DNA from: CAIWHR01 sp963724975
GTDB taxonomy: Bacteria > Pseudomonadota > Gammaproteobacteria > Burkholderiales > Casimicrobiaceae
Direction of reading: 5' to 3'
Length of the DNA: 64,000 nt
NCBI GenBank assembly: GCA_963724975.1
Contig: CAVRXB010000001.1
Location: forward strand, 310,001-374,000
Part shown: positions 33,035-42,629 of the stretch, piece after piece
How the letters are laid out: each line of letters begins with the position of its first letter
Position numbering within the stretch: position 1 is the stretch's first letter
The notes under the pieces: generated by a model
Seen by the model: only the letters and a program-made list of their open reading frames with translations
Told to the model about the DNA's origin: nothing
Databases searched by the model: none
Made by a program: the position numbers and the translations under genes

Positions 33035-34315
33035 ATGCACGCTGCCGTCCAGTCCGCGCCGCCCTCCTCCGCAGGCGCGCCCGAAGCTGTCATCGCTGTC
33101 AGCGGCCTCGGCAAACGATACGAAATCTACGCGCAGCCGCGCGACCGGCTGCTGCAGTCGCTCTTTCGCGGCCGGCGGCAATTCTTCCAGGAGTTCTGGG
33201 CGCTGTCGGACGTCTCGTTCGAAATTGCACGCGGCGAGACCGTCGGCATCATAGGCCGCAACGGCTCGGGCAAGTCGACGCTGCTCCAGTTGATTGCCGG
33301 CACGTTGACGCCGACCACGGGCACGGCGACGGTTCGCGGGCGAGTCGCGGCGCTGCTCGAACTCGGTAGCGGCTTCAATCCTGAATTCTCGGGAAGGGAG
33401 AACGTGTTTCTCAACGGCGCGATCCTCGGCCTCGCGCGGAGCGAAATCGAATCGCGGCTGCCTCGCATCGTCGCGTTTTCCGGCCTTGAGGAGTTCATCG
33501 ATCGACCCGTCAAGACGTATTCGAGCGGCATGATGATGCGCCTGGCCTTCTCGGTTGCCGTCAACGTCGAGCCCGACGTGCTGATCGTCGACGAAGCGCT
33601 CGCCGTGGGCGACACTGCATTCCAGCTCAAATGCGTTGCGCGGCTCGATTCCCTGACGCAAAGTGGCGTCACGCTGCTGTTCGTCTCGCACGATACCGCG
33701 CTGGTGAAGTCGTTCTGCCAGCGCGCGATCTACCTCGAGCGCGGGCGCCTCAAGGCCGAGGGAAAACCGGAAGTGATCACCGAGCACTACGCGCTCGACA
33801 TCCGACAGGAGGAAGGCGCGCAGGCCGGCAACCCGGTCGCGCTGAAGCCTTTCGTCGGCGACGGCGACGGCATCGCGTTCGGCACGGGTGAAGGTCGCAT
33901 TACTCGTGCCGCGTTTCGCAAGTCGGGCACTACGCGCGCAACCTCGGCGTACGGCGAAGATCTCGTTTTCGATGTCGAAGTGGAGTTCGCCGACCATGTG
34001 GCGCAGCCCTGCTTGTCCGTCATCGTGCACGATCGCCAGGCGCGCGAGCTGGGGGGCGCTTTTTTCCCGATCGACAAGCCGGCTTCTCAAGGGGGCCTCT
34101 GTCGAATGACGCTGCGCTGCGCGCTGCATTCGCGCCTCGGCGCGGGACCGTGGTCGATTACGTTGCGGCTCGAGAATCGCCGCTCGGGGCAGCTTTCGTT
34201 TCCGATCGACAAGCAGGTCGGCGCGCTCGTGTTCGACATCGAGCAGCCGGACCGCGACGCCTATCTTGCGCTCGTCGACTTGAAGCTCACGTGCGAGCCC
34301 GTGAGTCCTTCATGA
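33035..34315 (+). CDS. Polysaccharide ABC exporter ATPase with C-terminal glycan-binding domain (Wzt-like)
   Basis: A 426-residue protein. Residues 20-250 form the nucleotide-binding domain with Walker A GRNGSGKST, signature YSSGMMMRLAFS and Walker B VLIVDEALAVGD. The remaining ~170 residues form a beta-sandwich like the Wzt C-terminal domain that recognises the capped end of the O-polysaccharide before export. This implies export of a chain whose length is set by a terminal modification, which fits with the methyltransferase and sulfotransferase-like genes around it. The stop overlaps the next gene (ATGA). Confidence 0.9.
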   Translation: MHAAVQSAPPSSAGAPEAVIAVSGLGKRYEIYAQPRDRLLQSLFRGRRQFFQEFWALSDVSFEIARGETVGIIGRNGSGKSTLLQLIAGTLTPTTGTATVRGRVAALLELGSGFNPEFSGRENVFLNGAILGLARSEIESRLPRIVAFSGLEEFIDRPVKTYSSGMMMRLAFSVAVNVEPDVLIVDEALAVGDTAFQLKCVARLDSLTQSGVTLLFVSHDTALVKSFCQRAIYLERGRLKAEGKPEVITEHYALDIRQEEGAQAGNPVALKPFVGDGDGIAFGTGEGRITRAAFRKSGTTRATSAYGEDLVFDVEVEFADHVAQPCLSVIVHDRQARELGGAFFPIDKPASQGGLCRMTLRCALHSRLGAGPWSITLRLENRRSGQLSFPIDKQVGALVFDIEQPDRDAYLALVDLKLTCEPVSPS

Positions 34316-35106
34316 AGCAAGATGCCGATGTCCTGTTCGTCACGCTCGACTCCTGCCGTTACGACGCATTCGTCGCCGCGCAAACGCCGAACTTGAGCGC
34401 CATTGGCCCCCTCGTCCGCGCGTTCTCTCCGTCGCATTTCACGTTTGGCGCGCATGCGGCGTTTTTCATGGGCTTCACGCCTGGCGACCCGGCTCGCCGC
34501 GAGCGCTTCGTCAATTCCAAGTTCGGCAAGATCTTCCGAATGACCGATGGCGGGCATCGCGGCTTCGCCGAAGCATGGGTCGATTTGTCGGGACGCAACA
34601 TCGTCGATGGATTTCGCCAACGCGGCTACAGAGCGATCGGCACCGGGGCCGTCGGCTGGTTCGATCCGGAAACCACGACAGGCAGGGCACTCACCGCGGA
34701 TTTCGAGCGTTTCCTCTATACGGGTGGCCCTGGATTCCGCGCGCAACGCGCTTTTCTGCTGCGCGAGGTCGAGGAAGCGCACGCTGCGAACCTACCGGTT
34801 TTCGCGTTCGCCAATCTTGGCGAAACCCATGTTCCGTATTGGCACGAAGGCGCCGACTGGGACGCAGCGGTCAATCCCTGCGTGGCGTTCGGATCGGACA
34901 ACGATGCCGCCGAGTCGCGCCGCCGCCAGATCGCGTGCGTCGAATGGATCGACCGCGAGATCGCGCCACTGTTTACCGCCTTCGACGAGGCAGCGATCGT
35001 CGTGTGCGCCGACCACGGCGACTGCTGGGGCGAGGACGGACTCTGGGAGCACGGCATTCATCATCCGCGTACACTCGAAGTGCCGCTCCTTTTCCGGCTG
35101 CCTTGA
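34312..35106 (+). CDS. Sulfatase/alkaline-phosphatase-superfamily protein
   Basis: A 264-residue protein. The fold signature is readable as LFVTLDSCRYDAF (first metal-binding Asp), ANLGETHVPYW and VVCADHGDCWGEDG (second metal site). The usual sulfatase nucleophile motif CxPxR is absent; the corresponding place reads SHFTFGAHAAFFMG. It could therefore be a phosphoglycerol/phosphoethanolamine-type transferase or an inactive relative. Translational coupling to the Wzt-like ATPase suggests work on the exported glycan. No signal peptide is seen, so it is probably cytoplasmic. Confidence 0.7.
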   Translation: MKQDADVLFVTLDSCRYDAFVAAQTPNLSAIGPLVRAFSPSHFTFGAHAAFFMGFTPGDPARRERFVNSKFGKIFRMTDGGHRGFAEAWVDLSGRNIVDGFRQRGYRAIGTGAVGWFDPETTTGRALTADFERFLYTGGPGFRAQRAFLLREVEEAHAANLPVFAFANLGETHVPYWHEGADWDAAVNPCVAFGSDNDAAESRRRQIACVEWIDREIAPLFTAFDEAAIVVCADHGDCWGEDGLWEHGIHHPRTLEVPLLFRLP

Positions 35107-35121
35107 CGGTACCATCACGCA

Positions 35122-36894
35122 ATGCAAAGGCACCTGATCCTCGTTCTCGGCATGCATCGCAGCGGCACGTCGGCGCTGACAGGCGCGTTCGCAAAATCCG
35201 GTGCGTTTCCAGGCACGCAGCTTATGCCTGCGACTGCCGACAATGTGGAAGGCTACTGGGAATGCGCGCCCGTCGTTCATCTCAACGAGGAAATTTTGAA
35301 GCGGCTTGGTGCACGCTGGGACAGCGTGGCGCCGCTGCCTGCGGGCTGGGCGGCGCTGCCCGCGATAGAGGCGCTGCAAGCGGACGCCGCCCGGATCGTC
35401 GCCGCCGAATTCGGCGATTCGAAGTACGCGGTGCTAAAGGACCCGCGGCTATGCCGGCTGCTGCCGTTCTGGCGTCACGTGCTGACAGAGGCGGGCTTCA
35501 CCTTGTCCTGCGTGCTGATGGTGCGCCGACCGATGGAAGTCGCCGCTTCGCTCGCGCGACGCGATCAATTCGCGCCTGAAAAATCGCTCGCCATGTGGTA
35601 TGCGCATGTCGTCGACGCCGAGCGCGATTCGCGCGGGTTGCCGCGCGCAATGGTTTCGTATGACGCTCTCCTCGCCGATGTCGCCGGGACCCTCACCCGA
35701 ATCTGCGAGGATGCGTCGTTTCCGCTGAAACCCTCCGCCGCGCAGAAAAAGGCCGCGGCCGACGTCGTGCAGCCGGATTTGAAGCGACAGCACCACGAGA
35801 GCCCAAAACGCGCAGCGCGCGAAAACCTGGCGTCGGGTCTCGATGCCGCGCTCGATGGCGGATACGCAAAACTCGCCGATCTTCCGACCGGCAAAGATCC
35901 GCAGCCGGCAGTAGCTGCGCTCGTCGCTGCGGCGCGGGCGGCGTTGGCCGTGGCCATGCCACCGTGGCTCGCGCAGGAACTTGAGGCCACCCAGGCCGCT
36001 GCCCGACAGCGCGCGACCGAAGTCGACAACGCGCGGCGCAGCATCCAGCAACTCGAGAGCAATATCGAGGCCGCGCGCGCCGCGCATGGCGCGCGCGACG
36101 AGGTCGAAGCGGTGCTGCGTGCGCGCTCCGATGAGCTTGCATTGACCCGCGCCGACCTGGCCGCGGTCCGTGAATCGTTGCGCGCCGAGATTGCCGCGAT
36201 GGGCACGAGTGGCATCGGCACGGTCGAGCGAGAGCTTCGCGACACCATTGCTCGCCAGCAGCAGGAACTGGGCGATGAGCGCGCAACGATCGCGCGTCTC
36301 GCCGAGCAGATCGACCACGCCCGGCTTGGTGCACAAAATCAGGAGCAGCAGATCGAGCAGGCCCGCATCCACATCGATTCGCTCGTCGGACAGGTCGAAC
36401 TCGCGCGGCAGGCGCATTTCTCCCGCGAGTTGCAGGAAGCCGAGTGGCAGGAAAATCTCGACGCAACGCACCAGGAGCTGTCGGTGCTCGGCGCCGAATT
36501 CAACGCGATGCGCCTCGAGCGTGACGAACTCGAGCGCAAGCTCGCGCAACTGGCACCCGATACCGATGCGCTCAGACGCGATCTCACGATCCGCGATCGC
36601 GAACGTGACGCGCTCGCAGCGACCGCGAAGCAGACTGGAGAAGCGGTGTCGGCGCTCACCGCCGAGCTTGCACGACGCGCGGCTGTCGAGCAGGAGCTCA
36701 CGGCCGACCGAACGCGCCTCGCCCAATTCGAGCGCGAGGCACGCGAACGCATCGCGATGCTGGAACGCCAGCTGGCTGAATCGACAGCGCACGTGCGCAC
36801 CCTGTCGCACCAGCTCGATGTAGCGGCGCACAGACTCGCGCAACTCGACGAGACCTGGCTGGGGCGCCTCGCACGGCGCGTCGCGAAAGCGTGA
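35122..36894 (+). CDS. Sulfotransferase-like domain fused to a long coiled coil
   Basis: A 590-residue protein. Residues 1-200 look like a sulfotransferase: GMHRSGTSALTGAF is the 5'-phosphosulfate loop near the N-terminus and LMVRRPMEVAASLARRD fits the 3'-phosphate region. From about residue 295 to 575 the sequence is a continuous heptad-rich coiled coil with many Gln, Glu, Arg and Ala, ending in a short basic tail. A similar layout exists in some glycan-locus proteins where the coil may act as a scaffold or chain-length ruler, but that is inference. The stop overlaps the GTG start of the next gene. Confidence 0.75.
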   Translation: MQRHLILVLGMHRSGTSALTGAFAKSGAFPGTQLMPATADNVEGYWECAPVVHLNEEILKRLGARWDSVAPLPAGWAALPAIEALQADAARIVAAEFGDSKYAVLKDPRLCRLLPFWRHVLTEAGFTLSCVLMVRRPMEVAASLARRDQFAPEKSLAMWYAHVVDAERDSRGLPRAMVSYDALLADVAGTLTRICEDASFPLKPSAAQKKAAADVVQPDLKRQHHESPKRAARENLASGLDAALDGGYAKLADLPTGKDPQPAVAALVAAARAALAVAMPPWLAQELEATQAAARQRATEVDNARRSIQQLESNIEAARAAHGARDEVEAVLRARSDELALTRADLAAVRESLRAEIAAMGTSGIGTVERELRDTIARQQQELGDERATIARLAEQIDHARLGAQNQEQQIEQARIHIDSLVGQVELARQAHFSRELQEAEWQENLDATHQELSVLGAEFNAMRLERDELERKLAQLAPDTDALRRDLTIRDRERDALAATAKQTGEAVSALTAELARRAAVEQELTADRTRLAQFEREARERIAMLERQLAESTAHVRTLSHQLDVAAHRLAQLDETWLGRLARRVAKA

Positions 36895-39800
36895 TCACCC
36901 CAGCGACGTCGGCCGCGGATGGTGTCCTGTTTGCGTTCGACGGCGCGACAGATTGGCCGCCTCAGGAGCCGCTCCGCGTCCTGACCGGATGGTGCCTCGG
37001 CGTGACCGCGCCGGTGCGGACGATCGAGCTTCGAATCGGCGACACAGTTCACGCCGTGCACTTCGGTGTTGCGCGCGCCGACATCGCCGCGGCGCACCCC
37101 GAACTTCCGGCCGCAGCCACCTGCGGTTTCAGCGTCGCGTTGCCGTTGGCGCCAGGCCGGCATGAGGTCGCGCTCGTTGCGCTGCGTGATGGCGCGCCGG
37201 AGTTCGAGCTCCTGCGGCGCACGGTCGACGTCGCGTTCGCGCCGCTCATGGGCTATGTGGAGTCGCCCGGCGCCACCCGCGTCCCTCCCGGCGCGGTGCA
37301 TGCGTCCGGCTGGTGCTTCCACCCGCAGGCGCGCGTCATGCGCGTCGCGCTGCGGATCGGCGACGCAGTCCACGAGTGCACCTACCCGACCCCGCGCCCA
37401 GATGTCGCGCGCGTCTTTGGCCAGCATTCGCGGGCGGCCGAGTGCGGCTTCGACGCGCACATCGATCTGCCACCGGGACGGTACGACATCACGCTCTTAG
37501 GGGAGCTCGAGTCGGGCCAGACGCTGACGGTCGAGAGTTCCGGCAGCATCCACGTTCGCGCCGATTCGATCGCCGTGCGTGGCGCACGCGCGCTCAGGCG
37601 GCGAACCAGGGCCCTCGCCTCGGTGGTTGCGATGGGCCGTGCCTGGATCGAGCGCCGTGGCCACTTCCCGCGACCGCGTGACTGGCCGCGCCTCGCACGG
37701 AAGGCGTGGCACCTTGTCCGCGCGCCTGCGGCAGCACAGCATGCGTTGCCGGCCGGATTCAGCCTGCCCGCCGTTGCCGATCGCTACGACGCCTGGCTCG
37801 AATGGAACCGATGGTCAGAACGGCGCGCCGCGTGGCTCAACGCACGGCTGGCGGCTGCGCCGGCGCTGCCCGCGATTTCGATCGTGATGCCGGTGTACCG
37901 TCCGGACAGGGCGCTGCTCGACCGGGCGATCGCGACCGTTTACGCGCAGGTGCATGTCGACTGGGAGCTTTGCATCGCCGACGATGCCAGTGGCGATGCG
38001 GCGCTTGCGCGGCATCTGTCGTCGCTCGCGGCGACCGACCCGCGAATAAAGTTTGCCGCACGCGGCAAGAACGGAAATATCAGCCACGCCACCAATTCGG
38101 CGGCGGAGCTCGCTACCGGTGCCTTCCTGCTGTTCCTCGATCAGGATGACGAGCTCCCGCCCGACGCGCTGGGCGAAATCGTGCTAGCGCTTGCCGCGAC
38201 GCCCGACGCCGATTTGCTCTACACCGACGACGACAAGATCGGCACCGACGGTCGCCGCTATGCGCCGCAGTTCAAGCCGGACTGGTCGCCGGAGCTCCTG
38301 CTCTCCTACATGTACCTTGCGCACGCGCTCGTCGTGAGGCAGTCTCTGTTCGCGGAGCTCGGCGGGTTCCGCGCCGGCTTCGAAGGATCGCAAGACTATG
38401 ACTTCGCGCTCCGCGCGAGCGAACGAGCGCGCAGGATCGTCCACGTCCCGCTCGTCCTCTACCACTGGCGAGCCACGCCCGGATCGACGGCTACCTCGGG
38501 ATCCGCGAAGCCCGAAAGCTTCGCGGCGGGTCTGCTCGCCGTTGACGACGCGCTCCTGCGCCGCGGCAGCCGCGGCCGCGCGGTGCAACCAGAGTGGGCC
38601 GTGCGCGCCAGTGTGGGCGTGTTCGGCCACGAATTCCCCGACGACGGCCCTCACGTCGCGGTGCTGGTCCCAACCCGAAATCGGCGCGACGTGCTCGCGC
38701 GCTGCATCGATTCGCTGTCGCGCACGACGTACCGCAATTACGAGATCGTCGTCGTCGACAACGGCAGTGACGATCCCGCGACGCGTGACTACCTCTCGCA
38801 CCTCCCGCATCGCGTGCTGCTCGTGCCGAACGCCGGACCCCGTTTCTCGTTCGCCCACGTCAACAACGTCGCGGCGAAAGAAGTCGATGCCGAGTATCTC
38901 CTCTTTCTCAACGACGAAACCGAGGTGCTGGAGCCGCGCTGGCTCTCGAGCATGATGGGGTATGCCCAACTGCCCGGTGTCGGCGCCGTCGGCGCTAAGC
39001 TCACCTGTCCCGACGGAACCATCCAGCACGCAGGCATCGTGCACGGCTATTACGACGGGCTCGCGGGGTCCGCTTTCAAGTTCGCGCCTCCCGAAGCTCA
39101 CGGTTATCTCTCCTATATCGATGTCACGCGCAACTACGGCGCCGTGACCGCCGCGTGCATGCTGACACGGCGACAGGTCTTTCTCGACCTCGGCGGGTTC
39201 GACGACGAGCACTTCGCGGTGGCGTACAACGATGTCGACTATGGTTTTCGGCTCGAGGCCGCCGGATTGCGCTGCGTCTACGCGGCGGAGGCGCGGCTCA
39301 CGCATCACGAAGGCCCTTCGCGCGGTTTCGCCGACGACCCACGGGAACCGGCCACGTATCGCAAGCGCTACGGCGGCCGGCGTGAGCGCTATTACAACCC
39401 GAACCTGTCGCTCGCCGACGGGAACTTCGCGATCCAGCCTCGGCGGGCGTTTACCAGCGCGCCGCCGGGTCCGGTGCGCGCGCTGATGTGCGCGTTCAAC
39501 CTCAACTGGGAAGGTGCGCCGTACAGTCAGTTTGAGATGACAGCGGAGTTGAAGCGGCGCCGCATCATCGCACCGGTCGTCTATGCTCCCGCTGACGGTC
39601 CGCTGCGCGCCGCCTACGAGCACGAGGGTATCCCCGTGCACGTGTCGCCGCACCCGCTGGCCGGTGTCACGATGGGCGTCGACTATGACGCGGCGGAGGA
39701 TCGCTTCGCCGCCTGGATCCGCACGCTCGACGTCGATGTCGTGTACGGGAATACGCTGCAAACGTTCTACGCGATCGACGCCGCGCGCCGGATCGGGTTG

Positions 39801-40625
39801 CCGTCGATCTGGAACCCGCGCGAGAGCGAACCATGGCAGGATTATTTCCGTCAGTATCCTGAACCCGTCGCAGCGCGAGCGCTAGCGTGCTACGCCTATC
39901 CATATCGTATCGTCTTCGTCGCGCATGCCACCGCGGCGGGCTCGACGGCGCTCGATACGCGCCACAACTTCACCGTGATCCACAACGGGCTCGATCGTCG
40001 CCGGCTTGTCGCGGCCGCCAAGGGCATCGATCGCGACGAGGCCCGGCGCGCACTTGGCGTTGAACCGGGCGAAATCGTGCTGCTTTTGCTCGGAACGGTG
40101 TGCGAGCGTAAGGGCCAGCACGATCTCGCGCAGGCGCTTCCGCTCGTGCCGCGCGCAGACGCACTCCGCACGCGGACCTTTTTTGTCGGCGACCGCGAGA
40201 GTGAATACCAGCGCTCGCTTCACACCCTTGTCGGCAAGCTGTCCGACGAGCGCCGCGCGCGCGTGACGCTCGTCCCTGAGACCGCCGACGTCGCGCAATA
40301 CTTCATGGCAGCCGACATATTCGTCTGTACTTCACGCGTCGAGAGTTACCCGCGCGTTATCCTCGAGGCGATGGCCTGGGGATTGCCGATCGTCACCACG
40401 CCGGTATTCGGGATCCGCGAGCAGGTGCGCGACGACGTCAACGGCATTTTCTACGAGCCGGGCGACGTCGACGCGCTGGCCGCGGCGATCAGCAGGCTCG
40501 TTGCCAATGACGAGCTGCGCGAACGTCTGGCCGGCAACGCGGTGCCGGCCCTGGACGCGCTCACCGACTTCGACTCGATGGTGGAACAGTACGGGAACAT
40601 CTTTATCGAGGCCGCCGCTCCCTGA
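36891..40625 (+). CDS. Multi-domain glycosyltransferase: two GT2 domains and one GT4 domain
   Basis: A 1244-residue protein. Residues 1-230 contain two similar beta-rich units, each with a GWC element (GWCLGVTAPVRTIELRIGD and GWCFHPQARVMRVALRIGD). A GT2 domain starts at about 329 (ISIVMPVYRPD, then ADDASGD, LDQDDELPPDAL). A second GT2 starts at about 589 (VAVLVPTRNRRDVLARC, VDNGSDD, FLNDETEV). A GT4-type domain runs from about 862 (MCAFNLNWEGAP) to the end, with VCTSRVESYPRVILEAMAWG as its donor-site segment. One polypeptide could add several sugars in order. The GTG start overlaps the previous stop. Confidence 0.88.
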   Translation: MITPATSAADGVLFAFDGATDWPPQEPLRVLTGWCLGVTAPVRTIELRIGDTVHAVHFGVARADIAAAHPELPAAATCGFSVALPLAPGRHEVALVALRDGAPEFELLRRTVDVAFAPLMGYVESPGATRVPPGAVHASGWCFHPQARVMRVALRIGDAVHECTYPTPRPDVARVFGQHSRAAECGFDAHIDLPPGRYDITLLGELESGQTLTVESSGSIHVRADSIAVRGARALRRRTRALASVVAMGRAWIERRGHFPRPRDWPRLARKAWHLVRAPAAAQHALPAGFSLPAVADRYDAWLEWNRWSERRAAWLNARLAAAPALPAISIVMPVYRPDRALLDRAIATVYAQVHVDWELCIADDASGDAALARHLSSLAATDPRIKFAARGKNGNISHATNSAAELATGAFLLFLDQDDELPPDALGEIVLALAATPDADLLYTDDDKIGTDGRRYAPQFKPDWSPELLLSYMYLAHALVVRQSLFAELGGFRAGFEGSQDYDFALRASERARRIVHVPLVLYHWRATPGSTATSGSAKPESFAAGLLAVDDALLRRGSRGRAVQPEWAVRASVGVFGHEFPDDGPHVAVLVPTRNRRDVLARCIDSLSRTTYRNYEIVVVDNGSDDPATRDYLSHLPHRVLLVPNAGPRFSFAHVNNVAAKEVDAEYLLFLNDETEVLEPRWLSSMMGYAQLPGVGAVGAKLTCPDGTIQHAGIVHGYYDGLAGSAFKFAPPEAHGYLSYIDVTRNYGAVTAACMLTRRQVFLDLGGFDDEHFAVAYNDVDYGFRLEAAGLRCVYAAEARLTHHEGPSRGFADDPREPATYRKRYGGRRERYYNPNLSLADGNFAIQPRRAFTSAPPGPVRALMCAFNLNWEGAPYSQFEMTAELKRRRIIAPVVYAPADGPLRAAYEHEGIPVHVSPHPLAGVTMGVDYDAAEDRFAAWIRTLDVDVVYGNTLQTFYAIDAARRIGLPSIWNPRESEPWQDYFRQYPEPVAARALACYAYPYRIVFVAHATAAGSTALDTRHNFTVIHNGLDRRRLVAAAKGIDRDEARRALGVEPGEIVLLLLGTVCERKGQHDLAQALPLVPRADALRTRTFFVGDRESEYQRSLHTLVGKLSDERRARVTLVPETADVAQYFMAADIFVCTSRVESYPRVILEAMAWGLPIVTTPVFGIREQVRDDVNGIFYEPGDVDALAAAISRLVANDELRERLAGNAVPALDALTDFDSMVEQYGNIFIEAAAP

Positions 40626-40731
40626 TCCACGGCCGCTGCTCGGGGTATCGCGCACGCAGCATCTGGGCGACAATTCGCACTGCGGACGAGCGCGTCGCGT
40701 CATTTCGTAACGCAGATCTGAATCACATCCA

Positions 40732-42570
40732 ATGACCTCCCGTCGCGTCTCCCGCGCCCGCGCACTGCGCAAGGCCTTTTCACGGCAGTGGCATCGCGTG
40801 CGAGCCAACCCGAGGCTGCTGCCGCATTTCGCGGGCAAGGCCTGGCGAATTCTGCGCGGCGGCCGCCTCGACAAGCTGATCGAGCGCAACCGGATGCGCA
40901 CGGACTGGTTCTCGGACTACAGCGCCTGGGCCGCGGAGCACGACACGAGGAGCGAGCTCCACATTGCGCTCCTCGAGGAACGTCTCGCTGCGCTGCCCCA
41001 CGTTCCGCGCTTCGCCCTCGTCGTGGTCGAGGATTCCGAGACTCGCGCCGGAGCGCGAGCCGAAACATCGGCCGCGCTCCAAGCGCAGGTGCACCCTCCT
41101 GGAGTGGTCGAATACGTCTCTGACGAACCTGCCGCACTCGCCGCGTTGGCTCGGCTCGCCACGCGCGACGACGTCGATTACCTGGGCGTGCTGACCGCGG
41201 GTGATGTCCTCGGCCCCGATGCGCTCGCGGAGCTCGCGCTCGAGCTCGGATCGGCGCCGTCCACCGTTCTCGCGTACGTCGACCACGACGAGCGCCTATC
41301 GGACGGCACCCGTGGAAATCCGGATTTCAAGCCGTGCTGGGATCCCTTCCTGTTCGCGCAGGAACCCTATCTGATGCGCAGCGCCGTCGCGCGCCGCGAT
41401 GCGATCGCCGCCACATTCAAAGGTACCGCACCCGAATCGGAATGGGACCTGCTGTGGCGGATCGCCGAGACGGCACCTCCGCGCACAATCGCGCATTTGC
41501 CGCGTGTCCTGATCCATCGCGCTCATCGGCCGCGCGATGGCAGCAAGGCGCCGCGACCGGCGCACCGGCACTTCGAGCGTCTCGCCGTGCGTCCTGAGTA
41601 CGAGCCGCTTACCCCGCGCACCTGGCGGCTGCGGCTTCCGCTACCGAAGGAGCCGCCGCGCGTGACGGTGATCATTCCAACGCGCGATCATCCGGACCTG
41701 CTCGCCGCCGCCGCCGATGGCGTTCTCGCGCGCACCGTGTACCCCGACCTCGATCTCATCGTCGTCGACAACGGCAGCGTCCTTCCGGAAACGCGTTCGT
41801 TGCTAGCGCGCCTCGCGTCCACGCCGCGCGTACGCGTGCTGCACGACCCCGCTCCGTTCAACTTCGCCCGCCTCAACAATCTCGCGGCGCGTGCGGCAAC
41901 CGGCAGCGTGCTGTGCTTCCTCAACGACGATACCAACGTCATTGCGCCTGACTGGCTTGACGAGATGACGGCGCTTGCACTGCAAACCGAAGTCGGCGTC
42001 GTGGGTGCGCGGCTTCTATACGGGGACGGCACGATCCAGCACGCCGGCGTGTTGCTCGGCGCGTTCGCCCTTACCCACCATCTGCTTCAGGGACGGCCTG
42101 CGGACTTTCGCGGCTACCGCAACCGCGGTCTTTTGACGCACGCGGTCAGCGCCGTCACCGCCGCCTGCGCCGTGATCCGGCGCGAGCTGTTCGAAACGCT
42201 GGGCGGCTTCGACGAGGCGTTGCCGGCGGCCTACAACGATGTCGATCTCTGTCTTGCGGCAGGTGCGCACGGACGCTACAACGTCATCGTCAATCGGCCG
42301 CTCATCCATCATTTCGAGTCCGCATCGCGCGGCTACTATTTGCGCCCCGAGCAGGAGGCCGCCGACCGCGACGCGCTCCGCTACCTCATCGGCAAGTGGG
42401 GCGACGGCGTGCGCGCCGATCCGTTCTACAACCCGAACCTCGCCCTCGATCGCGAAAACTACACGCTCGCTTACCCGCCGCGGGTGCCGGCCGAGCGCGC
42501 ATTCCGTTTTCCCTTTGCGCGAATCGTTAAGCAGCCCACAACCGATGCGCGGTTGCGCCGGCAATCCTAG
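40732..42570 (+). CDS. Glycosyltransferase with a degenerate and an intact GT2 domain
   Basis: A 612-residue protein. Residues 300-560 are a clear GT2 domain: VTVIIPTRDHPDLLAAAADG, IVVDNGSVLPETRS, CFLNDDTNVIAPDWL and the acceptor-site region YNDVDLCLAAGAHG. The preceding ~290 residues look like a decayed GT2 domain (YVSDEPAALAALARLA, DDVDYLGVLTAGDVLGPDA). The architecture mirrors the middle of the 1244-residue neighbour, suggesting duplication. A 106-base gap without features separates the two genes. Confidence 0.85.
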   Translation: MTSRRVSRARALRKAFSRQWHRVRANPRLLPHFAGKAWRILRGGRLDKLIERNRMRTDWFSDYSAWAAEHDTRSELHIALLEERLAALPHVPRFALVVVEDSETRAGARAETSAALQAQVHPPGVVEYVSDEPAALAALARLATRDDVDYLGVLTAGDVLGPDALAELALELGSAPSTVLAYVDHDERLSDGTRGNPDFKPCWDPFLFAQEPYLMRSAVARRDAIAATFKGTAPESEWDLLWRIAETAPPRTIAHLPRVLIHRAHRPRDGSKAPRPAHRHFERLAVRPEYEPLTPRTWRLRLPLPKEPPRVTVIIPTRDHPDLLAAAADGVLARTVYPDLDLIVVDNGSVLPETRSLLARLASTPRVRVLHDPAPFNFARLNNLAARAATGSVLCFLNDDTNVIAPDWLDEMTALALQTEVGVVGARLLYGDGTIQHAGVLLGAFALTHHLLQGRPADFRGYRNRGLLTHAVSAVTAACAVIRRELFETLGGFDEALPAAYNDVDLCLAAGAHGRYNVIVNRPLIHHFESASRGYYLRPEQEAADRDALRYLIGKWGDGVRADPFYNPNLALDRENYTLAYPPRVPAERAFRFPFARIVKQPTTDARLRRQS

Positions 42571-42629
42571 CGTTCGATAATCGACGCGGCGCGGCCGCTC
42601 TCGCGCCCCAACTGAACGGAGGAGACGAC

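Noticed and set aside
38184..39761. A 525-codon minus-strand open frame inside the large glycosyltransferase gene
   Set aside because: It mirrors the codon bias of the real gene on the other strand; no ribosome site and no recognisable domain.
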